Shown in pieces: positions 55,217 through 64,000 of a stretch of 64,000 nt of DNA (position 1 is the stretch's first letter; every line of letters starts with the position of its first letter). A program made the position numbers and the translations under genes. Source of the DNA: Caldivirga sp. (lineage in GTDB: Archaea; Thermoproteota; Thermoprotei; Thermoproteales; Thermocladiaceae); the NCBI RefSeq assembly GCF_023256255.1, contig NZ_JAGDXD010000028.1:1-64000 (forward strand), in the 5' to 3' direction. Under the pieces are notes generated by a model. That model was not told where the DNA came from and did no database searches. It worked only from the letters and a program-made list of their open reading frames with translations.

Positions 55217-56470
55217 GTGTGCTCCAGTAAGCCACTGGTTAAAGGTATGATTATTTGGGTTGGTATTGATGACACTGACACGTATGATAAGGGTTGCACA
55301 ACCTACGTAATGTACAATATGCTTAAGGAATTCCTCAGAACCAGGGGTGAGTGGAGGATTATTGATTACCCTAGGTTAATTAGGCTTAACCCAAACATAC
55401 CGTTTAAGACAAGGGGGAATGCTGCAGTTTCAGTGGGCCTTAATGTAGATGAACCAGGGGAGGCATTGGAGCTAGCTGAATGGGCTGTGGACTCGTATTC
55501 ACATAGGGTTGGTAAGACGAGTCCAGGTATAGTGATTTCAACCAATAATAGTGAACACTGGATATACTGGAAGGCCTTAACGGACGTCATCCCCATGGAT
55601 GTGGCAGTTAGGTGGATGAACAGGTTGGGTGTAATCCACAGGGGTGGCAGGGGAGTTATTGGAGCCTTAGCCTCAGTAATGGCTGACTTAAGGCTAGACT
55701 CCACCCTGGAGCTGCTTGCCTACAGTGAATCAACCCCTAAGCCGAGAATTCCCCTTAGTCTCGTTAAGAGGTTGAATGATTCAACAAGTCCATTAACCTT
55801 CGAGAACATGAGTGATGGGCACATTCTAATACAACCCCACGGTAATGATCCAGTGGTTTTCGGTATCAGGGGTGATTCACCCTATCACATCATTCACTTC
55901 GCCTCATTCCTAATTGATGAAATTGACATTGAGCCAAAGTGGTTAATTTACTTGACAAATCAGGCTACTGGCCATAATCTTAACAGTATTGTAAATAAAC
56001 CGTACACGACTGGTTACATTGAGGGTTCCGTGAGCGGCATGAGGCAAGTGGGGGGTGGTAATATTGAGCTTAACGTTGGTTCAACCCAAGTGTTCACCTA
56101 TAGGCATTATGGGTTTAAGAGTGTTGACAAGGCAACTTACCTAATAGCCTACGGTGGGGTTAAACCTGGGATCAGCGGCCTAGACTTATACATGGAGGGT
56201 GGGGTTGCTTTAATGATTAAAGGTGTTGCTAGGAACCCAAAATGCCCTAGGTGCGGTGGTAGCCTTGAATCCACTGGTAGGGTTGGGTTACTTAAGTGCC
56301 CTAAATGTGGGCTAATCACTGGGTTACCTAGGCAAGTAAGCTACAGTAGTGAGGTTATTCTAGAGGAGCCGAGGAGCGTTGAGGTCAGGCACCTTCACAA
56401 GCCCATTACTAGAGTAGGCTTGGAGGGCTTAGTTAAGGTATTTAATAGACCGTCCTTATGGATAATTTAA
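55217..56470 (+). CDS. tiaS: tRNA(Ile2) 2-agmatinylcytidine synthetase TiaS
   Basis: 417 aa. Modifies C34 of tRNA-Ile(CAU) with agmatine so that it reads AUA. Features: N-terminal IWVGIDDTDTYDKGCTTYV (ATP-binding, DDTD motif), GRGVIGALASVMA, an OB-like domain (TTGYIEGSVSGM), and a C-terminal zinc ribbon CPRCGGSLES ... CPKCG. GTG start at 55217; the ATG at 55247 (MIIWVGIDDTD) matches the usual family start and is an alternative. Confidence 0.94.
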   Translation: MCSSKPLVKGMIIWVGIDDTDTYDKGCTTYVMYNMLKEFLRTRGEWRIIDYPRLIRLNPNIPFKTRGNAAVSVGLNVDEPGEALELAEWAVDSYSHRVGKTSPGIVISTNNSEHWIYWKALTDVIPMDVAVRWMNRLGVIHRGGRGVIGALASVMADLRLDSTLELLAYSESTPKPRIPLSLVKRLNDSTSPLTFENMSDGHILIQPHGNDPVVFGIRGDSPYHIIHFASFLIDEIDIEPKWLIYLTNQATGHNLNSIVNKPYTTGYIEGSVSGMRQVGGGNIELNVGSTQVFTYRHYGFKSVDKATYLIAYGGVKPGISGLDLYMEGGVALMIKGVARNPKCPRCGGSLESTGRVGLLKCPKCGLITGLPRQVSYSSEVILEEPRSVEVRHLHKPITRVGLEGLVKVFNRPSLWII

Positions 56471-56494
56471 AAACCTGCTCATTGAGAGTTAACT

Positions 56495-57274
56495 GTGGCG
56501 GAAAGAACAAGGGTAATAACGTTTGATGTATATCAGACAGTGCTTGAGTATGGGGATGCGTTAATTAAGGAGATTGGGGAAGCCATAAGTAGGTATTATA
56601 GGGAGATAGGTTATACTGTTGATTCAAGTGTAGTTACTGACTACTATAAGTTAATGGAGAGGGAGGTTAGGGTTAATAGGGTTATGAACCTACTATACAC
56701 ACCACCCATGGAGAATACTAGGAGGTTAGTTAAGAGGATTGGGCAAAGGTACGGCATACCCTTCTCAAACAGGTTGGTTAATGATCTTCAAAGCATCATA
56801 GCCGACACTGTGATCAACTCACAGAACATTAAAGTCATAGAGGGTGTTGAGGAAGTGTTCAGTATACTTAAGGAGGAGGATTGGTTAGTAGGCATTGTGT
56901 CGAACGTCATATTCTGGCCAGGTAGGGTATCTAGGGCACTCTTAACCAGGTTTGGCCTATGGAGATTCATAGACTACGCAGTCTTCTCCGATGAGGTGGG
57001 TTACCCAAAGCCGCATCCAATAATATTTGAAACCCTCATAAACTCACTGGTTGGGGATAGGGTACCGGATGTGGCTGCGCACGTTGGTGATAATATTCAG
57101 GAGGACTTCGTTGGGGCATTAATGTACGGCATAGTAGGGGTACTTTATGATCCAGGCGGCTTATACACCCCAGTTAATTCAAGCCCATATGAGGCAATTA
57201 AGTGTAAGGCGTATGTAATAAGAAGAACCAAGGATGTCCTAACACTTGTAGATACCCTAGCCAAGTGTAGTTAA
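56495..57274 (+). CDS. HAD-superfamily hydrolase
   Basis: 259 aa. HAD motif I ITFDVYQTVLEYG (DxYxT form with Asp10), a helical cap, motif II GIVSNV (Ser), Lys in the YPKPHPIIFE segment (motif III) and motif IV VGDNIQEDFVGA. Phosphatase or haloacid-type hydrolase of unknown substrate. GTG start, 24 nt after tiaS on the same strand, so probably co-transcribed with it. Confidence 0.85.
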   Translation: MAERTRVITFDVYQTVLEYGDALIKEIGEAISRYYREIGYTVDSSVVTDYYKLMEREVRVNRVMNLLYTPPMENTRRLVKRIGQRYGIPFSNRLVNDLQSIIADTVINSQNIKVIEGVEEVFSILKEEDWLVGIVSNVIFWPGRVSRALLTRFGLWRFIDYAVFSDEVGYPKPHPIIFETLINSLVGDRVPDVAAHVGDNIQEDFVGALMYGIVGVLYDPGGLYTPVNSSPYEAIKCKAYVIRRTKDVLTLVDTLAKCS

Positions 57275-57429
57275 GCATAAGGTGTGGCCAATATACTCAT
57301 GCCCCATTATGCATAACCATAATTGGGTTAAGTCATTTCACGGTGCATTAAGGTGGTGTGGGAACTATGCTTAGTTTAAGTGGTTCAAGTACCATAAAGC
57401 ATTTTAAGGCTTGCCTCTAGGGCTTAATC

Positions 57430-57744
57430 ATGCCTAAGGTTTTTGATGTTGGGAGGGTGTGCGTTAAGCTGGCTGGTAAGGAGGCTGGGAGAATGTGCGT
57501 TGTCGTCGACATAGTGGATGAGAGGTTCGTTATTGTTACAGGCCCCAGGAATCTGACCGGCGTTAAGAGGAGGAGAACAAACATTAAGCACCTTGAGCCA
57601 ACTGAGTATAAGATTGAGATAAGTAAGGGTGCCTCAGATGAGGAGGTGGCTAAGGCCATTGAGGCAGCTGGGTTAGTTGACGTTATGAAGAAGGGTGTTC
57701 AACCTAAACTCTTCATGGTGCCCACGGTTAAGGTAACTAAGTGA
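57430..57744 (+). CDS. rpl14e: Ribosomal protein L14e
   Basis: 104-aa large-subunit protein with a KOW-like N-terminal fold: [26 protein letters not shown] and [37 protein letters not shown] about 27 nt upstream suits a leaderless start. Forms an operon with cbf5, a common archaeal pair. Confidence 0.95.
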   Translation: MPKVFDVGRVCVKLAGKEAGRMCVVVDIVDERFVIVTGPRNLTGVKRRRTNIKHLEPTEYKIEISKGASDEEVAKAIEAAGLVDVMKKGVQPKLFMVPTVKVTK

Positions 57745-57809
57745 ATTATTGTTTAAACCCTAAAACCGGTAAGTAAATAAAATTCTCAAAAGCAAGGAGG
57801 CAGTGGTTT

Positions 57810-58820
57810 ATGTCTAGTGTAGTTAACTGCGGTGGTGAAAGGGTAATTAAGGTTAAGGTGAATGAGGATACTGATCCAAGGTATGGTGTTAACCCATATG
57901 AAAGGAGGATTGAGGAGTACATTAATTATGGTTTCATAATCCTTGATAAACCTAGGGGGCCTACAAGTAGTGAGGTTGTTGCGTGGGTTAAGAAAATGCT
58001 TAACATTAGTAGGGCTGGGCACTCTGGCACACTTGACCCAGGGGTATCGGGTGTGCTTCCAATAGCCTTAGGTGACTCAACTAAGGTACTGCAGGGCATA
58101 GGTAATGTTGATAAGGAGTACGTGGGAGTCATGCTGCTGCACTCAATGGTGGATCAGGAGAGGGTTAAGGCTGTCTTCAGGGAATTCACGGGTAAAATAT
58201 ACCAACGCCCACCCCTAAAGAGTGCGGTTAAGAGGAGGATTAGGGTTAAGACAATCTATAGCCTAGACATAATGGAGTTCGACGGTAGGTACGTTCTCTT
58301 CAAGGCTGATGTTGAGTCAGGAACCTACATTAGGAAGCTATGTTACGACATTGGTGAGGTTTTAGGCGTTGGCGCAAGCATGAGGGAGTTAAGGAGGACT
58401 AGGGTTGGCTGCTTCAGGGAGGAGAATGCGGTTAACCTTGACACGTTAAGGGAAGCTTACTGGCTTTGGAGGGATTACGGTGATGAGTCACTGCTTAGGA
58501 GGGTAATTAGGCCCGTTGAGGAAATGGTCGCTCACTTACCTAGGATTTACATTAGGGACTCGGCAGTGGACGCTGTAGCCCATGGTGCATCATTAGCTGC
58601 ACCAGGGGTTGCTAAGGTTGAGGAGGGTATTAAGAGTGGGCAGTTAGTAGCCTTAATGACGCTTAAGGGGGAATTAGTGGCGCTGGCTGAATCCACCGCA
58701 TCAACGGATAGTATACTCAGCATGAGTAAGGGAATCGTAGCTAAGCCAACTAGAGTTATTATGCCAAGGGGGGTTTACCCATCAACCTGGAGGAGGACTA
58801 GTAAGCAGGCCAGTAACTAA
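57810..58820 (+). CDS. cbf5: tRNA/rRNA pseudouridine synthase Cbf5 (dyskerin)
   Basis: 336 aa. Catalytic subunit of H/ACA RNPs; also makes psi55 in tRNA. TruB-type core: GFIILDKPRGPTSSEVVAWV, the catalytic aspartate in HSGTLDPGVSGVLP (Asp76), RPPLKSAVKRRIRVK and ESGTYIRKLCYDIG, followed by a C-terminal PUA domain (PRIYIRDSAVDAVAHGA onwards). AAGGAGG ribosome binding site at 57796-57802. Downstream of rpl14e (65 nt). Confidence 0.96.
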   Translation: MSSVVNCGGERVIKVKVNEDTDPRYGVNPYERRIEEYINYGFIILDKPRGPTSSEVVAWVKKMLNISRAGHSGTLDPGVSGVLPIALGDSTKVLQGIGNVDKEYVGVMLLHSMVDQERVKAVFREFTGKIYQRPPLKSAVKRRIRVKTIYSLDIMEFDGRYVLFKADVESGTYIRKLCYDIGEVLGVGASMRELRRTRVGCFREENAVNLDTLREAYWLWRDYGDESLLRRVIRPVEEMVAHLPRIYIRDSAVDAVAHGASLAAPGVAKVEEGIKSGQLVALMTLKGELVALAESTASTDSILSMSKGIVAKPTRVIMPRGVYPSTWRRTSKQASN

Positions 58821-58825
58821 ACTCA

Positions 58826-60022
58826 CTAGGAGCCATACCTCCTCCACGTACCCTTAATCACCCACACGGGTTCCTCCTCATGGAAGGGCTCCATACCTGT
58901 AAACTTCAACTCATCAAGCAACCTCTCATTAACAGTTACCCCAAGACCCGGCCCACTGGGTACTGTGTGGTAACCATTATTGAGTTTAAAGGCATTACCA
59001 ACTATGTCGCGCTTCCACTGGGGCCAAAACTCGTAGAAACTCTCCTGAATCAATACGTTGAAGGTGCCTGCATCGAATTGAAGAGTGGCGGCGTGTTGAA
59101 TAGGGCCGAAGGCATTGTGAGGAGCTAACTCTATACCATAGGCCTCGGTTAATGCCCTAATCCTACTCATTCCAGTGAAGCCTAGGGCATTAGTTATGTC
59201 TGGTTGAAGAACATCCACTAACCCCCTCTCAATTAACTGAAGGGCCTCCTCAATACTTATAATCCTCTCGCCCGTAGCTATCCTAACCCTCGTAGCGTTC
59301 TTAACTTTACCAAGCCCCTCCATGTTTAGGTCAGGGTGAATCGGCTCCTCTATGAACAATGGTTCAAAGGGCTCCATTGCCCTAACCATCTGAACCGCTG
59401 TATTAACGTTAAACCTACCGTGAACCTCAATAAGTATATCCACGTTCTTACCCACAGCCTCCCTAACAGCCCTAACCCTCTCAACAGCCTCCTCTAAACC
59501 GGCCTTATCCATTGAGTCAAAGTATGGGCCAAATGGATCAAACTTCATGGCTCTAAAGCCCATTGAAACAACCTCCTTAGCCCTCTTAGCAAAATCCTCA
59601 GGGGTGACGCAATCCGAGTACCAGCCATTAGCGTAAACCTTCACCTTATCATTAATCAACCCACCAATTAACTGGTACACTGGTGCCCCATAGTATCTGC
59701 CCAATATGTCGTAAAGGGCAATGTCAATTGAACTATAGGCTGTAGCGGACTCAAAGGACCTACTAATGTAGAAGTCATGCTTATACCACTCCCTGAAAAT
59801 ATACTCAATCCTAAAGGGATCCTTACCGACAACAAGCCTCCTAACTTCCTCAATAGCCTTAACAACCTGGTTAACCCTAAGAGTCGGTACAGCCTCACCA
59901 TAACCCACCTGTCCATCTGAAGTAACAACCTTCACTATTATTGAAACAGAAGCCCACGGACTAGCCTTGGCGGTAGCCAAGTCACTAACCGGGTAAACCT
60001 CCACATCCTTAATAACAGCCAT
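58826..60022 (-). CDS. gnaD: D-gluconate/D-galactonate dehydratase (GnaD type)
   Basis: 398 aa enolase-superfamily enzyme. It resembles the Sulfolobus gluconate dehydratase along its whole length: GYGEAVPTLRV, HDFYISRSFESATAYSSIDIA, ANGWYSDCVTPEDFAKRAK, MKFDPFGPYFD, DILIEVHGRF (metal), FIEEPIHPD, TGERI, and C-terminal EEPVWVIKGTWRRYG. Makes 2-keto-3-deoxygluconate in the non-phosphorylated or semi-phosphorylated Entner-Doudoroff pathway. Start ATG 60022 lies 28 nt from a TATA box (CTTAAAAG); GTG 60040 would fall between them and is less likely. Confidence 0.93.
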   Translation of the reverse strand: MAVIKDVEVYPVSDLATAKASPWASVSIIVKVVTSDGQVGYGEAVPTLRVNQVVKAIEEVRRLVVGKDPFRIEYIFREWYKHDFYISRSFESATAYSSIDIALYDILGRYYGAPVYQLIGGLINDKVKVYANGWYSDCVTPEDFAKRAKEVVSMGFRAMKFDPFGPYFDSMDKAGLEEAVERVRAVREAVGKNVDILIEVHGRFNVNTAVQMVRAMEPFEPLFIEEPIHPDLNMEGLGKVKNATRVRIATGERIISIEEALQLIERGLVDVLQPDITNALGFTGMSRIRALTEAYGIELAPHNAFGPIQHAATLQFDAGTFNVLIQESFYEFWPQWKRDIVGNAFKLNNGYHTVPSGPGLGVTVNERLLDELKFTGMEPFHEEEPVWVIKGTWRRYGS

Positions 60023-60358
60023 ACTGCTAAGATGCTGCACCCCTTTTAAGCTTTAAAACCTGTAGAATACGCTTATTGAATAGTCAAAATTGAAAGGTAC
60101 TGTATTCATTATTCTAGAGCCAGCCCCATTACTATGTGTTTAACTCTTGCAGCTTACGTAGCACACGTTATAGTAACCTAAGGGTACTGTACATTACCCT
60201 ACCTCAAGTGGGTTAAGCGCGTACCCTTAGTTGGCTTATAAGAAGTCTAGGATTATGCATGAGGGTGTTGAAGATACTATAGGGAGATGAATGAAATTAG
60301 AGTAACAATCATGCTTTAGAGCAGAATGTTTTAAACAATACGCATACGTGCGTGTTCG
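60023..60358. other. Divergent intergenic region
   Basis: Holds the gnaD TATA box (60044-60054) and GTTTTAAAC (60329-60337), which is 26 nt upstream of the next gene. Between them about 270 bp of AT-rich sequence with no frame, RNA boxes or repeats that I can support. Confidence 0.5.
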
Positions 60359-60904
60359 ATGATAAAATTTCAATTAGCCATGGTGACCAGTTTAACGGCC
60401 GGCTTAATCATACTGGTGGTTCTAATTTTAGTGCCAGCGATTCCACTTAAATCATTATTCCAAATGCCACTAGTCCTCATACTATGGTTCTTATGGATAC
60501 TTGGAGTAGTAACATATAGGCTGCTCAGTAACTCCAATCTACGTTCCTCAGCTTACATACGTAAATACACGCCCTACTCATTGGCCTTAACCCTACTATT
60601 CATAGTAATGGGCATTATTCACCAGTGGTTAGCCATGGAGGTATTCCTCATGGCTGGGTACTCCTTCGAATTGGTGGCAGGTCTCCTACTGTATGATGAT
60701 TTCAAGTTAATTATAGGAAGGGGGAATGCGTTAGTGTTCTTAGTGGGCATAAGCCTCTTCATACTTTCCCTACCCTTAACCATATTTAAAGTGCCTTGGC
60801 CGGCAATGGCAGGGGTCTTATTGAAAACAGTTAGCATAGCTAGGGTAATTACTAAGGCTGGGTCAAATACCCCTATTGAGGAAAGGCCCCCTAAGGCAAC
60901 ATAG
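60359..60904 (+). CDS. Hypothetical membrane protein, about 5-6 helices
   Basis: 181 aa, very hydrophobic. Helices at about 7-28, 36-56, 72-92, 96-112, 121-142 and a last amphipathic stretch; short positively charged loops (RKYTP, SIARVITKAG). No recognised family. TATA element 26 nt upstream makes expression plausible. Lies between gnaD and a GNAT gene. Confidence 0.65.
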   Translation: MIKFQLAMVTSLTAGLIILVVLILVPAIPLKSLFQMPLVLILWFLWILGVVTYRLLSNSNLRSSAYIRKYTPYSLALTLLFIVMGIIHQWLAMEVFLMAGYSFELVAGLLLYDDFKLIIGRGNALVFLVGISLFILSLPLTIFKVPWPAMAGVLLKTVSIARVITKAGSNTPIEERPPKAT

Positions 60905-61025
60905 TTTACACACATTAGGTACTAGTTTCCCAGACCCTAGGCATTAACCTGCTATTAAATACCTGCACCACCTAATTTTCCAGAGCCATTAACAATGTTT
61001 ATAAATCCATAGGGGGCTTATCTTC

Positions 61026-61724
61026 ATGGATTTTACGATTAGGAAGGCTGCATTAAGCGATATTGACCAGGTGGTTGATTTCACCAGTAGTACATTCCCC
61101 TGGGGTGATTATGTCCCAAGGGCGATTTATGAATGGGTTAAGGCCGGGACTGCCTACGTTGCTGTTAGGGATAATGAGGTGTTGGGTGTGTTGAATATGG
61201 TTAACATGGGTAATGACACTGTTTGGCTTGAGGGGCTTAGGATTAAGCCTAATTATAGGAGGATGGGTATAGGCAGGGCCTTAACAATGTACGCTATTAG
61301 TGAGGCTAAGGCCACGGGGGCTAGGTACGTCATGTTGATGATAGCTGAGTGGAACAATCCAAGCCGCAACTTGGCTGAGTCCATGGGCTTTAGGGGAGTC
61401 TTAACACTACATGCTGGTGTTGCTGAACCATCAAGCGTCAGGGTTGTTAAGGGTAATGAGGCCCTCAACTACATTAATGATGCGTTAAGGTTAACGGGAG
61501 GCTACTTCTGTACACTGGCCAACCACTGGTCCTGCACTAGGGCTAATGCAGAATACGTCTCATCAATGGTTAATGAGGTTTACGTAGGCTGGGGCATTGG
61601 ACTTAGCCAATTCTCAGTAGGGCCACCAACAACGCCCATAGAGTCTGAGGTACTGGCTACGGAACCTGGAGCGTTTAGAAACTATTACGGTAAGTATACG
61701 GTTTATGAATTAACCCTAGGTTAA
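61026..61724 (+). CDS. GNAT-family N-acetyltransferase
   Basis: 232 aa. The N-terminal GNAT fold (FTIRKAALSDIDQVVDF) has motif A with acetyl-CoA loop RRMGIGRALTMYAISEAK and motif B EWNNPSRNLAESMGF. The C-terminal 90 residues are an extra domain of unknown role with several cysteines (YFCTLANHWSC). Substrate unknown. GTTTATAAATCC about 25 nt upstream gives a leaderless start. Confidence 0.85.
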   Translation: MDFTIRKAALSDIDQVVDFTSSTFPWGDYVPRAIYEWVKAGTAYVAVRDNEVLGVLNMVNMGNDTVWLEGLRIKPNYRRMGIGRALTMYAISEAKATGARYVMLMIAEWNNPSRNLAESMGFRGVLTLHAGVAEPSSVRVVKGNEALNYINDALRLTGGYFCTLANHWSCTRANAEYVSSMVNEVYVGWGIGLSQFSVGPPTTPIESEVLATEPGAFRNYYGKYTVYELTLG

Positions 61725-61971
61725 GTTCAGTAGTAATCCAAAGGCCTAACTCAGCCCAATCTCATACTACCTAACTGCAATGGTCGGCATACTCATAGAT
61801 CTTCCATCATTATTTAAGATCCATAGGAATGCTAGACTAGGCTATATCGAGAGGAAGCTAGAACACCTAATACCCAATTGACCCAAGTAACCTAACTCTC
61901 ATTTACCCAGCAAGCATTCTTCGCGTTAACATTCACTTTCAGATCCTCCTTATATATCGAACCACGTAAAA

Positions 61972-62027
61972 TACCCATAGCTTAGTTCCTTCAGTTCTTC
62001 TACTGAAGTTGAGAGGGAATATGGGTA
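61972..62027 (+). ncRNA. Candidate hairpin RNA or IS-type hairpin
   Basis: Nested inverted repeats: TACCCATA/TATGGGTA (61972-61979, 62020-62027), TTCC/GGAA (61986-61989, 62016-62019) and TTCAGT/ACTGAA (61990-61995, 62002-62007) around a 6-nt loop, with two bulges. A TATA box about 25 bp upstream of the stem suggests it may be transcribed. Alternatively a DNA hairpin at the end of a lost insertion element. Confidence 0.3.
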
Positions 62028-62043
62028 ATACGCCTCATCCAAG

Positions 62044-62191
62044 GGCCTAATTCATGGTAATACCTTGCGTAAACTCATGATAAAGAGGGGCTATTCAAGT
62101 GCATAGACTAGGCAAGGTGCTTAATGCAGATCCGGCGGAACTCCTAAACCTCCTTTCTGCCTTAACCAATACGAGAACCCTGACCCTCTAA
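62044..62191 (+). pseudogene. Remnant of a small helix-turn-helix regulator
   Basis: Frame one gives GNTLRKLMIKRGYS, then a +1 shift near 62105 gives HRLGKVLNADPAELLNLLSAL, stopping at 62191. Together they resemble the XRE-type order (LRxLRxKRGxS..xLAxxLxVDPxxLLxLL). No start codon context is seen and a frameshift separates the parts, so it would be a decayed gene. Resemblance only; could be chance. Confidence 0.3.
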
Positions 62192-62308
62192 GATAAGAAG
62201 ATCAGGCTCTTACCTATGTTTTAATTTAAATTCTAGTAGTTAACCTATTTAAGAGAATGAGAAACAAACCTGTTTTTATTTTAAAAGTTAAGTATTAGCA
62301 TTTTGAGT

Positions 62309-64000
62309 TTAGGAATTACCCATACTTGGGGTCATGTAAATCGGTAGCGTCTTAGGTGCCTCAAGTACCCATGGTACTGGCTTTATGAAAGTTGTCATCA
62401 TTGTCCCATTACTGAAATAGGTCCAGTGGTCTGCGAAGGCGTATTTACCACCAACATATATTGTACCATTAAACATTCCTCCAAGCCAAGTCCAACTAGT
62501 CCAGTTTACACCCGGTGCAGTGTAGACGTATGTTAATATGCCCTGTGGTTTACCACTGGCATTAACGAAGGTTATTGTTGGCGTTATTTGTCCATTAACC
62601 TCGAAGGCGAAGGTATATATGGGCACATAATCACTTTGATAAGGCGGTGGGATGTCATAGTCCGCCAGAATTACTAAACTGAAGTTATAGGTACTTAGCA
62701 TCTTTCCGTTGGCTAACTCAGCATAGGTGCCTGGCTTAACTACGACCCTTATATTACCCACTTGCAATGTGTAACTCTGCCCAGATACTGCATTAACGGT
62801 AACTGTTTCACCAGCCACAACCACAAAGGCTGGTGTATTGCCATAATATGGTGCCCCAAAGCCAACCTCAGACATTGTATCGCCCTCTAGCGGAACCAGG
62901 GTGAAGTCCATGGTTTCGTTATTTATCTGCCAAGAGGCGGTAGTTGCGTTGTAGATTAAGTATGCCGTGATGTTAACATGCATATCGTAGAGTGCTGGAT
63001 AACCGGATTGACCAGGTGCAACCCAGCCTAGGAATACTGTTTCATTAGCCGTAACGGTGGCTGAGGCTCCACTTGGGTTAAGTGTTATTGATACCATTGG
63101 TGGAATAGCAGTCCCATTCGGAAGCAGATTCTGTGAATAGGTTGCAGCGAATATGAAGTAACTATCCCAATTGTTGAAGAAATTCTCAATATTGCTTAAA
63201 CCCTTGTAAACGCCAGTCTTTAAGCCAGGTGGTAATTGACCGTTAACACTTAATGTAGCTGAAGATGCAAAGTACTGGGCTATTGCATTTGGTGGGAATT
63301 CCGCGGCCATACTGTTGATCTGCCATAGGAAGGCCTCAAGCGCCTCATTAGCCTCCAATGCATGTTGAGATGGATAACCAGCTATTACTGCTGATGGTGG
63401 TAACTCGTTACCAATCCACGTTAATTGCGTTATGAGTGGTGTCTCATTAATTATCTTCACAGTAGCTACCGCAGACGCGTTGAAGACATGGAGATATATT
63501 GGGTCATTAGCTGGCGCAACAAAGTACTGAACCACTGCTGAGACCTGGAATGTATCACCATTAATCTTCTTCACCGTTGGTAACGCTGTAGTATAGAAAT
63601 AGACTGTCTCATACGTGCTGAAGAAGTTTGCTAACCACGTTGAGTTAAAAGTACTGTAGCTATATACACCTGGATAGGGAACACCCATTACTTGTGCAGT
63701 GAAGTTTAGTGATAGGAGTGGTAACACATCAGACGGTGATTCAATAGCTATACCATCTAGGAAGTCTAGGAATACACCTAAGGCGCTATTAGTCTTGTAT
63801 ACTAACATAACGTGGTTATCACTTGACATTGACTGTACAGTCGCCGTAATGGTACTGGTGACTGTACTAGTGGTTGTTGATGTTACGGTGGATGTTGTAG
63901 TAACGGTGGTCGGCATCGTTGTGGTTGTCGTCACAGTTATTGGTGTTGTTGTAGTTACAGTTGTGGGAACCGTAACCGTTACTTTAGTTGGTGTTTTAAC
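62309..64000 (-). CDS. Secreted/surface protein with Thr-rich stalk, N-terminus beyond window
   Basis: The frame stays open to the right edge, so the start lies outside. The visible part begins with about 55 residues of Thr/Val-rich repeats (TVTTTT, TSTVTST), a typical archaeal surface stalk, followed by about 500 residues with many NxS/T sites. Two stretches look like tandem SnoaL/NTF2-like modules: YKTNSALGVFLDFLDGIAI with the following FTAQVMG, and ALEAFLWQINSMAAEF with FASSATLSVNG and GVYKGLSNIENFF. Then beta-rich domains. Probably lipid- or membrane-anchored outside the cell; function unknown. Confidence 0.75.
   Translation of the reverse strand, partial: VKTPTKVTVTVPTTVTTTTPITVTTTTTMPTTVTTTSTVTSTTTSTVTSTITATVQSMSSDNHVMLVYKTNSALGVFLDFLDGIAIESPSDVLPLLSLNFTAQVMGVPYPGVYSYSTFNSTWLANFFSTYETVYFYTTALPTVKKINGDTFQVSAVVQYFVAPANDPIYLHVFNASAVATVKIINETPLITQLTWIGNELPPSAVIAGYPSQHALEANEALEAFLWQINSMAAEFPPNAIAQYFASSATLSVNGQLPPGLKTGVYKGLSNIENFFNNWDSYFIFAATYSQNLLPNGTAIPPMVSITLNPSGASATVTANETVFLGWVAPGQSGYPALYDMHVNITAYLIYNATTASWQINNETMDFTLVPLEGDTMSEVGFGAPYYGNTPAFVVVAGETVTVNAVSGQSYTLQVGNIRVVVKPGTYAELANGKMLSTYNFSLVILADYDIPPPYQSDYVPIYTFAFEVNGQITPTITFVNASGKPQGILTYVYTAPGVNWTSWTWLGGMFNGTIYVGGKYAFADHWTYFSNGTMMTTFIKPVPWVLEAPKTLPIYMTPSMGNS

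Larger units (their letters stand above)
61725..62308. other. Long intergenic region with hairpin and gene remnant
   Basis: About 580 bp without an intact gene. It contains a TATA element (TTATATAT, about 61950), an 18-bp bulged hairpin (61972-62027), and a helix-turn-helix-like coding remnant (62044-62191). A 33-residue frame at 61781-61882 (plus) has no recognised match. Pyrimidine/AT-rich ends near 62220-62290 suit the end of transcription. Confidence 0.4.

Noticed and set aside
61985-62015. CTTCAG...GAAGTTGAGAG sequence resembling a CRISPR repeat
   Set aside because: Only one copy is present; no regularly spaced repeats or cas genes, and it is explained by the nested hairpin.

Overview
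The window reads as a chromosome segment of a hyperthermophilic crenarchaeote, most likely a Thermoproteales member of the Caldivirga/Vulcanisaeta type (inference from gene content, moderate GC and gene style). Supporting signs are RNA polymerase A split into A' and A'', the ribosomal proteins L39e, L31e, S27e, L37e and L14e, PDCD5, an archaeal exosome next to DnaG, TiaS, a GnaD-type gluconate dehydratase, and TATA boxes about 25 nt upstream of many start codons, which implies mostly leaderless mRNAs. Genes inside operons instead carry GGTGA-type ribosome binding sites.

Layout. 1-12 kb: an amino-acid permease fragment, glutamate dehydrogenase, a translation block (PDCD5, L39e, L31e, S27e, eIF6, SBDS), enolase and a proton-pumping pyrophosphatase, then an aminotransferase/permease operon. 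12-14.4 kb: accessory patch with a winged-helix gene behind a dyad operator, a wrecked archaeal ATPase gene and an acetate-type transporter. 14.5-20 kb: rpoA2, rpoA1, dihydropteroate synthase, peroxiredoxin. 20.4-27.6 kb: accessory region with a putative membrane-anchored regulator pair and, most notably, a tightly overlapping three-gene operon (1097-aa P-loop/coiled-coil ATPase, cysteine-rich protein, NurA-family nuclease), followed by a second wrecked ATPase gene. 27.7-32.5 kb: ClC channel, then an apparently foreign and decaying patch (frameshifted MFS gene, IS-like hairpins, dead aspartic protease, intact archaeal ATPase, antitoxin remnant). 32.6-42.4 kb: RqcH/NEMF and an L-rhamnose cluster (rhamnosidase, dehydrogenase, rhamnonate dehydratase), GH57 enzyme. 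42.5-50 kb: DnaG, exosome Rrp41/Rrp42, ValRS, methionine aminopeptidase, L37e. 50-64 kb: membrane proteins, TiaS, L14e-Cbf5, gluconate dehydratase, GNAT, and a secreted protein running off the right edge.

Three C/D-box sRNA genes not evident from protein coding are visible (about 3.6, 42.6 and 49.96 kb), each with boxes at the expected spacing and a TATA box about 25 bp upstream. One shares a symmetric TATA box with L37e; another is divergent from a GC-rich 64-nt element that looks like a structured RNA gene. No tRNA, rRNA or CRISPR array was seen. The best candidate for an undescribed system is the ATPase/Cys-rich/NurA operon at 21.6-26.4 kb.
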